A stretch of DNA of 64,000 nucleotides from Lachnospiraceae bacterium KM106-2 (GTDB lineage Bacteria; Bacillota; Clostridia; Lachnospirales; Lachnospiraceae): positions 186,001 to 250,000 of the forward strand of contig AP018794.1 of assembly GCA_009731425.1 (NCBI GenBank), written 5' to 3'. Below the pieces are notes generated by a model. That model saw only the letters and a list, made by a program, of their open reading frames with translations, had not been told where the DNA came from and made no database searches. Made by a program: the position numbers and the translations under genes. This document shows, one piece after another, positions 1-8,369 of this stretch (the stretch's first letter is position 1; each line of letters begins with the position of its first letter).

Positions 1-2
1 CT

Positions 3-65
3 GCGGATCCAAACTGGTTTACTGAGATTAAAAAGTATGAGAAAGAAGTACTAAGCAACCGATAG
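3..65 (+). CDS. C-terminal end of upstream gene, probably L-rhamnose isomerase (partial)
   Basis: An open frame enters from the left edge and stops at TAG, 63-65. It encodes about 20 residues ending in KKYEKEVLSNR. The ending is compatible with the C-terminus of L-rhamnose isomerase, and rhaD follows 32 bases later. The short fragment does not prove the identity; the assignment rests mainly on context, since rhaA normally sits next to rhaD. Confidence 0.5.
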   Translation, partial: ADPNWFTEIKKYEKEVLSNR

Positions 66-97
66 ATTGCATGCTTGATAAAATGGAGGAATTGAAA

Positions 98-922
98 ATG
101 AAATTTTTAGATGCAGAATTTGTAAAAGGTTTTATCCGTATGGCCAATGATGGATGGGAACAAGGATGGCATGAAAGAAATGGTGGAAACCTTTCTTACC
201 GTGTAAAACCAGAAGAAGTAGACTTAGTAAAAGAGAACTTCAAAGCAGGAGACTGGACTGAGATCGGTACAAGTGTACCTAAATTAGCAAAAGAATTCTT
301 TTTGGTAACAGGAAGTGGAAAGTACTTCCGCAATGTGATCTTGGATCCAGAAGATTCTATCTGTATGATCGAATTAGATGAGACAGGTGAAAAATACCGT
401 ATTGTCTGGGGCCTTGTAAATGGTGGAAGACCAACAAGTGAATTACCATCTCACTTAATGAATCATGAAGTAAAAATGTTAGCTACAGACGGTAAATACC
501 GTGTTATCTACCATGCTCACACAACCAATGTGATCGCACTTACTTTTGTACTTCCATTAAAGGATGAAGTTTTTACAAGAGAGTTATGGGAAATGGCAAC
601 AGAGTGTCCCGTTGTATTCCCACAAGGAATCGGCGTAGTACCTTGGATGGTACCAGGTGGCAGAGAGATCGCAGTTGCAACAAGCGATTTAATGAAACAG
701 TATGATGTAGCAATCTGGGCTCATCACGGAATGTTCGCAGCAGGAGAAGATTTTGATCTGACATTTGGTTTAATGCATACTGTAGAAAAGTCAGCTGAAA
801 TCTTAGTAAAAATGTTATCCATGCAGCCAAATAAATTACAGACGATCCAACCAGATGAATTCCGTCACTTAGCAAAAGATTTTAAGGTAACTTTACCTGA
901 AAAATTCTTATATAACAAATAA
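98..922 (+). CDS. rhaD: Rhamnulose-1-phosphate aldolase RhaD
   Basis: Class II zinc aldolase that cleaves L-rhamnulose-1-phosphate to dihydroxyacetone phosphate and L-lactaldehyde. The 274-residue product has the usual family length. The aldolase class II core is visible: the glycine-rich GNLSYR near residue 38, VTGSGKYF near 75, the zinc-ligand motif YHAHTTN in the middle, and a later AHHGMF. The ATG at 98 was chosen over an in-frame ATG at 71 because GGAGGA at 85-90 is correctly spaced for it. fucO follows 18 bases downstream, so the lactaldehyde formed here is reduced by its neighbour. Confidence 0.93.
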   Translation: MKFLDAEFVKGFIRMANDGWEQGWHERNGGNLSYRVKPEEVDLVKENFKAGDWTEIGTSVPKLAKEFFLVTGSGKYFRNVILDPEDSICMIELDETGEKYRIVWGLVNGGRPTSELPSHLMNHEVKMLATDGKYRVIYHAHTTNVIALTFVLPLKDEVFTRELWEMATECPVVFPQGIGVVPWMVPGGREIAVATSDLMKQYDVAIWAHHGMFAAGEDFDLTFGLMHTVEKSAEILVKMLSMQPNKLQTIQPDEFRHLAKDFKVTLPEKFLYNK

Positions 923-940
923 TGAAGGGAAGAGATTATT

Positions 941-2089
941 ATGGCAAACAGATTTATCTTAAATGAAACATCTTATCATGGTGCAGGTGCAATTCAGGAA
1001 ATCGCAACAGAGGCAAAAGGAAGAGGTTTTAAGAAAGCATTAGTTTGTTCCGATCCTGATTTAATTAAGTTTGGTGTAACAAAAAAAGTTACTGATGTAT
1101 TGGAAAAAGCAGGATTATCCTATGAGATTTATTCTAATATTAAAGCGAACCCTACCATTGAAAATGTTCAGTTAGGTGTAGAAGCATTCAAAAAAGCAAA
1201 TGCAGATTACTTGATCGCTATCGGCGGTGGATCTAGTATGGATACTTCAAAAGGTATTGGTATTGTTATCGCTAATCCTGATTTTGCAGATATCCGCAGC
1301 TTAGAAGGAGTTGCACCAACAAAGAATAAATCAGTTCCTATCTTTGCAGTTCCAACAACGGCTGGTACCGCAGCAGAAGTAACGATCAACTATGTAATTA
1401 CTGATTCTGAAAAGAATCGTAAGATGGTATGTGTTGATCCTAAAGACATCCCTGTTGTAGCATTTGTAGACCCAGAAATGATGTCTTCAATGCCAAAAGG
1501 GCTAACAGCTGCCACTGGTATGGACGCACTTACACATGCAATTGAAGGTTATATCACAGCAGGAGCATGGGAACTCTCTGATATGTTCCACATTAAAGCA
1601 ATCGAGATCATTGCAAAGAACTTAAGAGGTGCAGTAGATAATACACCGGAAGGTCGTGAAGGAATGGCTCTTGGACAATATGTTGCTGGAATGGGATTCA
1701 GTAATGTTGGTCTTGGTATCGTTCACTCCATGGCACATCCGTTAGGAGCGTTATACGATACACCACATGGTGTTGCAAATGCTATTATTCTCCCTACAGT
1801 TATGGAATATAATGCAGAAGCTACAGGTGAAAAATATCGTGAGATCGCAAGAGCGATGGGCGTTGCTGGCGTTGATGAGATGAACCAGGATGAATATCGT
1901 AAAGCTGCTGTTGATGCAGTTAGAACACTTTCTAAAGAAGTTGGAATTCCAGCTGACTTAAAAGAAATCGTGAAGAAAGAAGATATTCCATTCTTAGCAC
2001 AATCTGCATTTGATGATGCTTGCAGACCAGGTAATCCAAAGGATACTAGCGTTGCTGATATTACAAAATTATATGAATCATTAATTTAA
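941..2089 (+). CDS. fucO: Lactaldehyde reductase (iron-dependent group III alcohol dehydrogenase) FucO
   Basis: Reduces L-lactaldehyde to (S)-1,2-propanediol with NADH, closing the redox balance of rhamnose or fucose fermentation. The 382-residue product matches FucO closely: start MANRFILNET, NAD-binding GGGSSMDTSKGIG near residue 97, PTTAGTAAEVTINYV, and the iron-binding stretch GMDALTHAIEGYITAGAW followed by VHSMAHPLGA and TPHGVANA, which carry the ligand Asp and three His. It is co-transcribed with rhaD. A strong terminator follows. Confidence 0.95.
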   Translation: MANRFILNETSYHGAGAIQEIATEAKGRGFKKALVCSDPDLIKFGVTKKVTDVLEKAGLSYEIYSNIKANPTIENVQLGVEAFKKANADYLIAIGGGSSMDTSKGIGIVIANPDFADIRSLEGVAPTKNKSVPIFAVPTTAGTAAEVTINYVITDSEKNRKMVCVDPKDIPVVAFVDPEMMSSMPKGLTAATGMDALTHAIEGYITAGAWELSDMFHIKAIEIIAKNLRGAVDNTPEGREGMALGQYVAGMGFSNVGLGIVHSMAHPLGALYDTPHGVANAIILPTVMEYNAEATGEKYREIARAMGVAGVDEMNQDEYRKAAVDAVRTLSKEVGIPADLKEIVKKEDIPFLAQSAFDDACRPGNPKDTSVADITKLYESLI

Positions 2090-2130
2090 TCACTGTTTTA
2101 TAAAACCATACTTTAAGATTCCTTTTAGTG

Positions 2131-2164
2131 AGACCGCCAATAATGCTGTATTGGCGGTCTTTTC
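2131..2164 (+). terminator. Rho-independent terminator after fucO
   Basis: Inverted repeat AGACCGCCAAT / ATTGGCGGTCT followed by TTTT. It closes the rhamnose operon. Confidence 0.9.
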
Positions 2165-2272
2165 TGTATGTAAAAAAAAGTAAGAAAAATAAAGATATTG
2201 TAAAAACTGGTCGAATATGGTATTTTTATAATGGTATAATTACAGAACACTACAAAAGATGAGGAGAAAAGT

Positions 2273-2905
2273 ATGAAACGAATTATTACGAGACTTGTAA
2301 TGGTAATTGTGATTATCGTTGCTTTGTTCTTAGGATTGCAAATGAAAAACCAAAATCAAACCAAAAAAGAAAAACCAGAATTTAAAATTGAAGTAGATGG
2401 TATGAAGATCGAGCTTGATAAAACGTCTGTTTACGATCTGACTCAGAATGGTTTTACTATTACAGACAGTTCCTATAAGGAATTAGCTTCTACTGCTATG
2501 GTACCAAGCAAGACAGTAACTAGTCATGATGCAGCGACCGCAATGAAAGATAATAAGAAATATTTTGATTTTGGAGTTATTAACAGATTAAGTACGGATC
2601 GTACGCTTACATCAGCGGAGCTTAATGCAGTTTCTATTAACTATGGTGAAGAAGGCAAAGATGGTAAAAAAGCTGAAACGGATGAAAATACAAAAATATT
2701 TAATTTTAGTCCCAAAGGGATGACAAAGTCAGAGATTGAAGCTAAGTTAAAAGAAGAAATCGGAGAAGAATATGTTCGTGAAACGGATGAGAATCAATTA
2801 ATGGTTACGATTGATGATCACATGTGTACATATAACTTTAAAAAAGATGGAAAATTAGAATCAGTCATAGCAAGTGTATCCGTATCGTTGAAAATAGGAA
2901 ACTAA
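2273..2905 (+). CDS. Membrane-anchored protein of unknown function
   Basis: 210 residues. An N-terminal hydrophobic segment (about residues 5-24, VMVIVIIVALFLGL) after a basic start looks like a signal anchor without a lipobox. The rest is a charged, soluble, probably extracytoplasmic domain: LDKTSVYDLTQNGFTI near 50, and later FNFSPKGMTKSEIEAKLKEE, which suggests a small repeated alpha/beta fold. The gene is monocistronic, with GAGGAG before the ATG and a strong terminator behind it. I do not recognise the family. Confidence 0.8.
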   Translation: MKRIITRLVMVIVIIVALFLGLQMKNQNQTKKEKPEFKIEVDGMKIELDKTSVYDLTQNGFTITDSSYKELASTAMVPSKTVTSHDAATAMKDNKKYFDFGVINRLSTDRTLTSAELNAVSINYGEEGKDGKKAETDENTKIFNFSPKGMTKSEIEAKLKEEIGEEYVRETDENQLMVTIDDHMCTYNFKKDGKLESVIASVSVSLKIGN

Positions 2906-2931
2906 AAAGAAAGTAAATAGATGTATGAGAA

Positions 2932-2979
2932 AAAGATGAGATACGAATGGAAAAATGATTTAGTATCTCATCTTTTTTT
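2932..2979 (+). terminator. Rho-independent terminator
   Basis: 13-bp stem AAAGATGAGATAC / GTATCTCATCTTT followed by a T-run. It sits between the unknown gene at 2273 and the next gene. Confidence 0.9.
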
Positions 2980-3019
2980 GTGCATATACTATATGGATTA
3001 GAAATTAGAGGGAGTCTTT

Positions 3020-3874
3020 ATGAGTAAACATCATCAGGTTTATTCTGCCCAAAGCAGCGATCCAATTAACATTCAGCAGAATAATGTGGTTGTTGTTCCT
3101 GATATTGCAATGACAGCCGCTAGTACGAAAGAATTAATCTTATCTGGTATTGTATATAATCAGAATTTGGTTGGTATCAATGGGATTAGTGTTGTGTTGT
3201 ATAGTGCGACAGGTGTACCATTTGCACAAGCAACAACAGAAACGGTCAATAAGAAAGAAGGGTGTTTTAGTATCACATTTGAAGGTGATATGAATACATC
3301 TTATACACTCATCGCCAGTGGGATGAATTATAATACATCTTATCAAGAAATTATTTTTAATGGGAAAAAAGAGAATGTAAACTTTTACTTGACCGCTAAT
3401 GTTAATACGAAGATTATTTATGGAGTTGTGACTGATCTGAATGGAAAAGGATTAAAGGGAGCAATTGTTAGAATCTCAGATGCGACTTCAGATATTGTTA
3501 CAGTTCTAACTATGAGTGATGGCAGTTATGTTGCATATGATGAATTTACAGTAGGTACTAATTATACAGTAAATGTTAGTTTGTTAGGGTATATCTCAGG
3601 AAATATGACTGCAGTAATTGTGGATAATACGAATTCTGCATTTGCTCCGATCAAACTCACTCAGAGTGATGGAAATGTGACGAGTGTTGTGGGAACGATA
3701 GTCAATGCAAAAAGTTCCGTACCAATTCAGAATGCAATGGTCGGACTATATCAAATGACGGTATCATCATTTAAGTTAATTGCAACAACCTATACAGATG
3801 TTTATGGATATTATGCATTTACGAATGTACCAATGGGAAGCAACTATATCGTGAAGGCAACAAAAATAGAATAG
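3020..3874 (+). CDS. Protein with three carboxypeptidase-regulatory-like (beta-sandwich) domains
   Basis: 284 residues and no signal peptide (start MSKHHQVYSAQSSDPIN). Three similar beta-sandwich units are visible, each opening with a G-x-V strand: SGIVYNQNLVGINGISVVLY (from about 41), YGVVTDLNGKGLKGAIVRIS (about 133) and VGTIVNAKSSVPIQNAMVGLY (about 223). Units 2 and 3 also carry a DGSYV or YGYYAF turn, typical of CarboxypepD_reg/CNA-B-like folds. The fold is normally extracellular, so the lack of an export signal is odd; an outer spore layer would be one explanation (inference). SD GAGGGAG. The next gene, 13 bases on, encodes a related domain. Confidence 0.75.
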   Translation: MSKHHQVYSAQSSDPINIQQNNVVVVPDIAMTAASTKELILSGIVYNQNLVGINGISVVLYSATGVPFAQATTETVNKKEGCFSITFEGDMNTSYTLIASGMNYNTSYQEIIFNGKKENVNFYLTANVNTKIIYGVVTDLNGKGLKGAIVRISDATSDIVTVLTMSDGSYVAYDEFTVGTNYTVNVSLLGYISGNMTAVIVDNTNSAFAPIKLTQSDGNVTSVVGTIVNAKSSVPIQNAMVGLYQMTVSSFKLIATTYTDVYGYYAFTNVPMGSNYIVKATKIE

Positions 3875-3887
3875 GGTCGAGGTCACT

Positions 3888-4244
3888 ATGAAGTTGATAT
3901 ACGGAGAAAGCGAAGTGTTTCAAGTATATGGTTATCCAGTAGTAGAGCAAGTTGTTTCTATATTAGCAAATGAGATGCTTTTACCAATTGGCGAAATAAT
4001 TAATATTAATGGCTATGTAATGGATTGGTGGCATCATCCGATTCCAGATGCGATCCTTGTATTTGAAAATATGGATTTTCGAGAAGTGGCGAGAAGTGAT
4101 CAGTATGGCTACTTTAAGTTATTTCTCCCATTTTATCATAAGCATTGTGCTGTTCGTATCTACGTAGATGGATGCCTCCTTTATGGCGCAAGAAGGATTT
4201 GTTTGAGACGACGTTATTTTACATTTGTATTACCATGGAGATAA
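3888..4244 (+). CDS. Small carboxypeptidase-regulatory-like domain protein
   Basis: 118 residues, again without a signal peptide. The central part, INGYVMDWWHHPIPDAILVFEN followed by SDQYGYFKLFLPF, is the same beta-sandwich unit as in the preceding gene: an opening G-x-V strand, a P-I-x-D/N-A strand and a D-x-Y-G-Y-F turn. The tail is basic (RRICLRRRYFTF). It is probably co-transcribed with the gene at 3020. Function unknown; a joint structural role is an inference from domain and position. Confidence 0.7.
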   Translation: MKLIYGESEVFQVYGYPVVEQVVSILANEMLLPIGEIININGYVMDWWHHPIPDAILVFENMDFREVARSDQYGYFKLFLPFYHKHCAVRIYVDGCLLYGARRICLRRRYFTFVLPWR

Positions 4245-4325
4245 AGGAAATTATACGATTGCAAAGTAGAGTGGTTATTTCGTATAATAGCATTGATAAA
4301 GAAGAAAGTAGGGGGGACAGAGAAG

Positions 4326-5708
4326 ATGATCATACCAATTACACAGGAACGATTGATGGAAGCGGCTAACGTATATGCGGAGTCATGGGTGGAGTCACAT
4401 AAGACATTCTGTACGGAGGAGTACTTAAACCAACATACCGTAGAGTATCAATATCGCTTTTTACTAGAGAAACAGGAGAATGGATGGAGTCTCTATGCGA
4501 AATGCGTGGATGATTCTATAAAAGGAATTATTGGAATAAATAAAAATACAGGTGAGATAGGTTTACTCTATGTATTGCCACAAGAATGGGGAAAAGGATA
4601 CGGGAAAGAATTATTTGCATTTGTATTGGAACAAGTAGGGCAGCCTTATTTGACGGTTATTGATCATAATACAAGAGCAATTGCGCTTTATGAAAAGTTT
4701 GGATTCCGATTTAGCGGTGAAAAGAGGAAACTTGCTGAAAATCTATATGAGTGTAAATACATATTAGAAGAAGATCAGAAAGAGTCAGTTTTTGATTGTC
4801 CGACCACAAAGAAGGGATGGAAGAAATTAAGACATAAAGCAGAACGAAGATGGTATCGTCGTTTAGTTATTTTGAATTTATTGATCATCATCGGTATTAT
4901 TGGGTATTGTAGTTCTCAGGTAGAAGAACATGAAAGATACTTTAATGAATTACAGACATCGGCACAAAAGTCGATGGATCATCCGGATTCAGATAAAGCA
5001 TCTAAGAATTTAGAAAATAAGCTGGATGAGTTCCCAGAATCATTGCAGTTTTTATTGGTAGGAGTATTTATCATTTTATTCCTTCCGTTAGTACTTTATT
5101 ATTTATATGCAGGCTATCGAAGCATGTCTATTCAGATAACTGAACGAAATTTTCCAGAAATCTATAAGATTGTAGAAGAATATTCAAAGAAGTTGGGATT
5201 AAAGAAGGTACCAAAGATTTATATTGTTCAACAGAATGGTGTGTTAAATGCATTGAGTTCTTTTATCCCATTTAAACAATATATCGAATTATATGCGGAC
5301 TTAGTAGAGGTTGCTTACCGAGAACATCATGATATGGATTCACTTCGATTTATAATAGGTCATGAAATGGCGCATATCTATTTGAAACATGCGACCTTAC
5401 ATTACAATTATACAATTTTATTTGCGAACATGATTCCAATCCTGTCATCAACGGCATCCCGTACAAGGGAATATAGTTGTGACAGAATTGCACAAAGACT
5501 TTCTCAAAGCGATGGAATCGATGCAATGATGACGCTTACGGCTGGAATCCATTTATATAAGAGAGTTGATAAAGAAGATTATATCGAGCATGCAAAACAC
5601 GTAAAAGGATTCTTTGTGTTTTGCTATAATATAGCAAGTGATCATCCTGTTATCTCAAAGCGAGTATTAGCGCTTGAGATGAAAGAAGGAAGCGGTAAGT
5701 TATATTAA
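4326..5708 (+). CDS. GNAT acetyltransferase fused to M48-type membrane metalloprotease
   Basis: 460 residues in two parts. Residues about 1-150 are a GNAT N-acetyltransferase domain (LYVLPQEWGKGYGKELFAF, the acetyl-CoA P-loop, then NTRAIALYEKFGF). Residues about 165-460 are an M48/HtpX-like peptidase: a membrane segment near 180-197, a second near 240-265, then GHEMAHIYLKH with zinc ligands His346 and His350 and catalytic Glu347, and YSCDRIA carrying the third ligand region. The ATG at 4326 has the SD GGGGGG at 4311-4316; an in-frame TTG at 4293 does not. The stop overlaps the convergent kinase gene by 4 bases. Substrates of both domains are unknown. Confidence 0.85.
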   Translation: MIIPITQERLMEAANVYAESWVESHKTFCTEEYLNQHTVEYQYRFLLEKQENGWSLYAKCVDDSIKGIIGINKNTGEIGLLYVLPQEWGKGYGKELFAFVLEQVGQPYLTVIDHNTRAIALYEKFGFRFSGEKRKLAENLYECKYILEEDQKESVFDCPTTKKGWKKLRHKAERRWYRRLVILNLLIIIGIIGYCSSQVEEHERYFNELQTSAQKSMDHPDSDKASKNLENKLDEFPESLQFLLVGVFIILFLPLVLYYLYAGYRSMSIQITERNFPEIYKIVEEYSKKLGLKKVPKIYIVQQNGVLNALSSFIPFKQYIELYADLVEVAYREHHDMDSLRFIIGHEMAHIYLKHATLHYNYTILFANMIPILSSTASRTREYSCDRIAQRLSQSDGIDAMMTLTAGIHLYKRVDKEDYIEHAKHVKGFFVFCYNIASDHPVISKRVLALEMKEGSGKLY

Positions 5709-7039
5709 TGATAGGTCAGTTTGATCAATAATTTAAATACATTAGGGGCATGGTCAGTTTTAATTAAGACCATGCCATTTAATTTTCCGATAGTGTATTT
5801 AATACTTTCTAACCCTATTCCATGCAGACGCTTATTTGTTTTAGATGTCATGAATTTATTATTCTCTATGATTAAAGCTCCATTATAAGAATTTTGTGCA
5901 AAGATGATCAGCATATGATTTTGAACATAACTCTTAATGTGGATCCATCTGTGCTCGTATTCCGGCTGACGCATACAGGCTTCGAAGGAATTGTTTGATA
6001 TATTATTGAATATCTGACTAAGCTGAAGTGCACAAAGAGGCATATTTTCAGGAATATAACATTCACCAGTAAACTTAATCCCTTCCTTTAGGCATTTGTG
6101 ATCGAGATCATTTAAAATGGCATCCACGATCAAGGAATTTGAATATCGCTTTGTTTGCTGGTTGATATGATCTATTTGAACATTGAGTTCATTCAAAAGC
6201 TTTTTTGCTCCCTTAGTATCTCCGCGATTTAATAAATTAATAGAGTTCTGCATGATATCTTTATAATCATGATTATAGATTCGTTGTAATTCCTGGGACT
6301 GAGATTGCTTTTCATATAACTCCTTCTGGTGTTTTAACTGCAATAGTGTCAGTTCATGTGTCATTTCTTGATTGGACCATTTGAACGTAATACCAGATAA
6401 CGTATGAAGGAAATAATAGCAGCCATAGGCAAAAAAGTAGTTTAATAGATTCATGCCGGTAAGCTTGATATTATCAACATAATAGTAATTAATACAGTCT
6501 AAATTAAGCATAATTAGAAGCAACGTTGCTTTTGTGAGGATGATGAATGTCATACCTTTTTTTGCTTCTAATAGAGAGGAAATAGAACGATAGCCTGATG
6601 TTTTATAAAGAAAACTATCTAGTATAAGCATCAATAATCGAGTAACACCTAATGACAGTATATTAAGCTCAGGAACTCTAGTCACTTGATACATACTTTG
6701 ATTAAAGATAAGAGAAAAGACAGCAATAGTCAAATCTCGAAGAATTAACATATTAAATGTATTATTAAGGCAGACAAAAAGGATACTAAAGAGGGAATCT
6801 TTAAACAATATTCGAAAGACCGTCCAATACACTACAAAGATAATCACATAGGATAGAGGTATAAAGACTCTTAATACGATTAACGTTAGCGAGAGTTGTG
6901 ATAGGATAAATGGAATTAATATATAATACCACTTTTGGGTAAAACGCGGTCTTAATATTTGATAGCAGTATCGAAAAAAGAAATAGTTATGCAGATTGAT
7001 AAATACAAGTACAAAGCAATATTCTAGTAATGTTTTCAT
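5705..7039 (-). CDS. AgrC/LytS-type sensor histidine kinase (GHKL ATPase)
   Basis: 444 residues. The N-terminal half (1-215) is six or so hydrophobic segments; then comes a coiled-coil linker, the H-box RIYNHDYKDIMQ with phospho-acceptor His257, and a GHKL ATPase domain with N-box QIFNNISNNSFEAC and G-box GIGLESI. This is the HPK10 layout of quorum-sensing kinases such as AgrC. It lies 11 bases downstream of its LytTR regulator with SD AAGAGGAAC. No AgrB or peptide precursor gene is visible, so the ligand is unknown. Confidence 0.9.
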   Translation of the reverse strand: MKTLLEYCFVLVFINLHNYFFFRYCYQILRPRFTQKWYYILIPFILSQLSLTLIVLRVFIPLSYVIIFVVYWTVFRILFKDSLFSILFVCLNNTFNMLILRDLTIAVFSLIFNQSMYQVTRVPELNILSLGVTRLLMLILDSFLYKTSGYRSISSLLEAKKGMTFIILTKATLLLIMLNLDCINYYYVDNIKLTGMNLLNYFFAYGCYYFLHTLSGITFKWSNQEMTHELTLLQLKHQKELYEKQSQSQELQRIYNHDYKDIMQNSINLLNRGDTKGAKKLLNELNVQIDHINQQTKRYSNSLIVDAILNDLDHKCLKEGIKFTGECYIPENMPLCALQLSQIFNNISNNSFEACMRQPEYEHRWIHIKSYVQNHMLIIFAQNSYNGALIIENNKFMTSKTNKRLHGIGLESIKYTIGKLNGMVLIKTDHAPNVFKLLIKLTYH

Positions 7040-7050
7040 TTAAGTTCCTC

Positions 7051-7782
7051 TTATAGTACAATATGATCAAATTCGTATTGAGCCAGACTTTCTGCAAATG
7101 TAGTTGCATATTTTCTCCCAATAGGGATCGTAATGCCATTTCGTAACCTACATTCTAATTTTGTAAATACTTCAACATACTCTTGATTGATAATATAGGA
7201 TTTATGACATTGTAAAAAACCATAGGGTTCAATCTTTTCAACTATTTTATTCAAGGGAAGATTACATTCTTCGTTGTCTCCGGTTGTTTTATGTAGAATA
7301 ATCTTCTTATTCATACTTTCAATATAGATAATATCTTTAAGTTCTACAATTATATTCTTTTTATTCATCGTAAATATGATCTTTTGTGATGATTTTCGTT
7401 CTTGTTCTATAATTGCTCGTGTTAAGATCTCTTTTAATTTATCTTTGTAAGTTGAGTTTTTTAGTACGTAGTAGAGCGGTTCTACTTCAAATGATTCTAT
7501 AGCATATTCTTTGCTAGAAGAGAGAAAAATAATGTCTCCAATAAATCCTTTTGAACGCAGTTCTTTTGTGGTTTCCATACCACTTTTTTGCTTCATGATC
7601 ATATCCATTATCAGGATATCGTACTTATTAACATCATCATCAAGTGCAAATAAAAGGCTTTCGCCATTTGTAAAACATTTGATGTTAAATGTTTTGCCTA
7701 GTTCTGTTTCGATGGTACGAATAATCTCCGTGCATGAGTCTAAAAATGTTATATCATCATCGCATAAACAGATAGAAATCAT
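7051..7782 (-). CDS. LytTR-family response regulator (AgrA-like)
   Basis: 243 residues. The receiver domain has acidic pocket CDDD at residues 7-10, phospho-acceptor Asp60 in ILIMDMIM and a switch region LSSSKEYAI. The C-terminal LytTR DNA-binding domain (about 140-240) contains IIYIESMNKKI and GFLQCHKSYIIN. The start codon at 7782 is preferred over the upstream in-frame ATG at 7821 because AAAGGGG lies just upstream. It heads a two-gene operon with the kinase; its targets would carry LytTR direct repeats, and I found none in this window. Confidence 0.92.
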   Translation of the reverse strand: MISICLCDDDITFLDSCTEIIRTIETELGKTFNIKCFTNGESLLFALDDDVNKYDILIMDMIMKQKSGMETTKELRSKGFIGDIIFLSSSKEYAIESFEVEPLYYVLKNSTYKDKLKEILTRAIIEQERKSSQKIIFTMNKKNIIVELKDIIYIESMNKKIILHKTTGDNEECNLPLNKIVEKIEPYGFLQCHKSYIINQEYVEVFTKLECRLRNGITIPIGRKYATTFAESLAQYEFDHIVL

Positions 7783-7883
7783 TTTAATTACCCCTTTATT
7801 AGTTTGTAAGTTATAAAGCATGTGTCTAATTATAAGAGGTTATGTAGAAAAAGACAATTTATTAATATTTCCAATCATACAAA

Positions 7884-7915
7884 TAAACGGAAATAATTAT
7901 AGTTATTTCCGTTTA
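7884..7915 (-). terminator. Hairpin at the end of the PemK/MazF-like gene
   Basis: Perfect stem TAAACGGAAATAA / TTATTTCCGTTTA. It overlaps the stop codon of the minus-strand gene at 7913, followed on that strand by a weak T-rich stretch. Probable terminator. Confidence 0.6.
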
Positions 7916-8224
7916 TTGGTTTATCAGTATATGGTCTAAGCAGAGTAATTCTTCGGTGGTTAATGGTTCTAATTCTTCAATAATTCTAGAAGAATCTACT
8001 TCTTGTGTGTTGTCCATTAAGATAAAAGATTTTCGACTTAAACATTTATGGTTGATTTCTATGTGAGTTGGTTCAGTTGCCATCATTTCGTTCGAAGTAA
8101 TTGGTGCTACATAAACCTTCTTCTTGTTTTTCTCAGCAGAGATGATCACGACCGGTCTGATCTGAAGCGGTCCTTCATTTTGTTCTGTTTTTAAACTAAG
8201 AAAACAAATAGTTCCTTTTTTCAT
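7913..8224 (-). CDS. PemK/MazF-family protein, solitary
   Basis: 103 residues. It begins KKGTICFLSL and has the family core RPVVIISA near residue 24, followed by VYVAPITSN, matching the RPVVVIS and T/S-rich beta-barrel of MazF/PemK ribonuclease toxins. The usual upstream antitoxin is absent: the 145 bases upstream are AT-rich with no open frame. It may be a solitary toxin-fold protein, or its antitoxin may be elsewhere. SD AGAGGG. Ribonuclease activity is inferred from fold only. Confidence 0.75.
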   Translation of the reverse strand: MKKGTICFLSLKTEQNEGPLQIRPVVIISAEKNKKKVYVAPITSNEMMATEPTHIEINHKCLSRKSFILMDNTQEVDSSRIIEELEPLTTEELLCLDHILINQ

Positions 8225-8369
8225 AGTTTCCCTCTTCTTTATATTGATTTCTAATGTAATAGTATACTTATTTTGTATAAAAAGTGTGTATTGTATACAT
8301 AAACATCGTATAAAAGGGTGTAAACAACATAAAATGTAAAAAATGTCTTTCGCACAAAAACTTTTGTTT

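Noticed and set aside
8291-8300. TTGTATACAT near the PemK/MazF-like gene as an additional GntR operator
   Set aside because: Single site in a very AT-rich stretch, far from the regulon; likely chance, and a caution on the operator motif.
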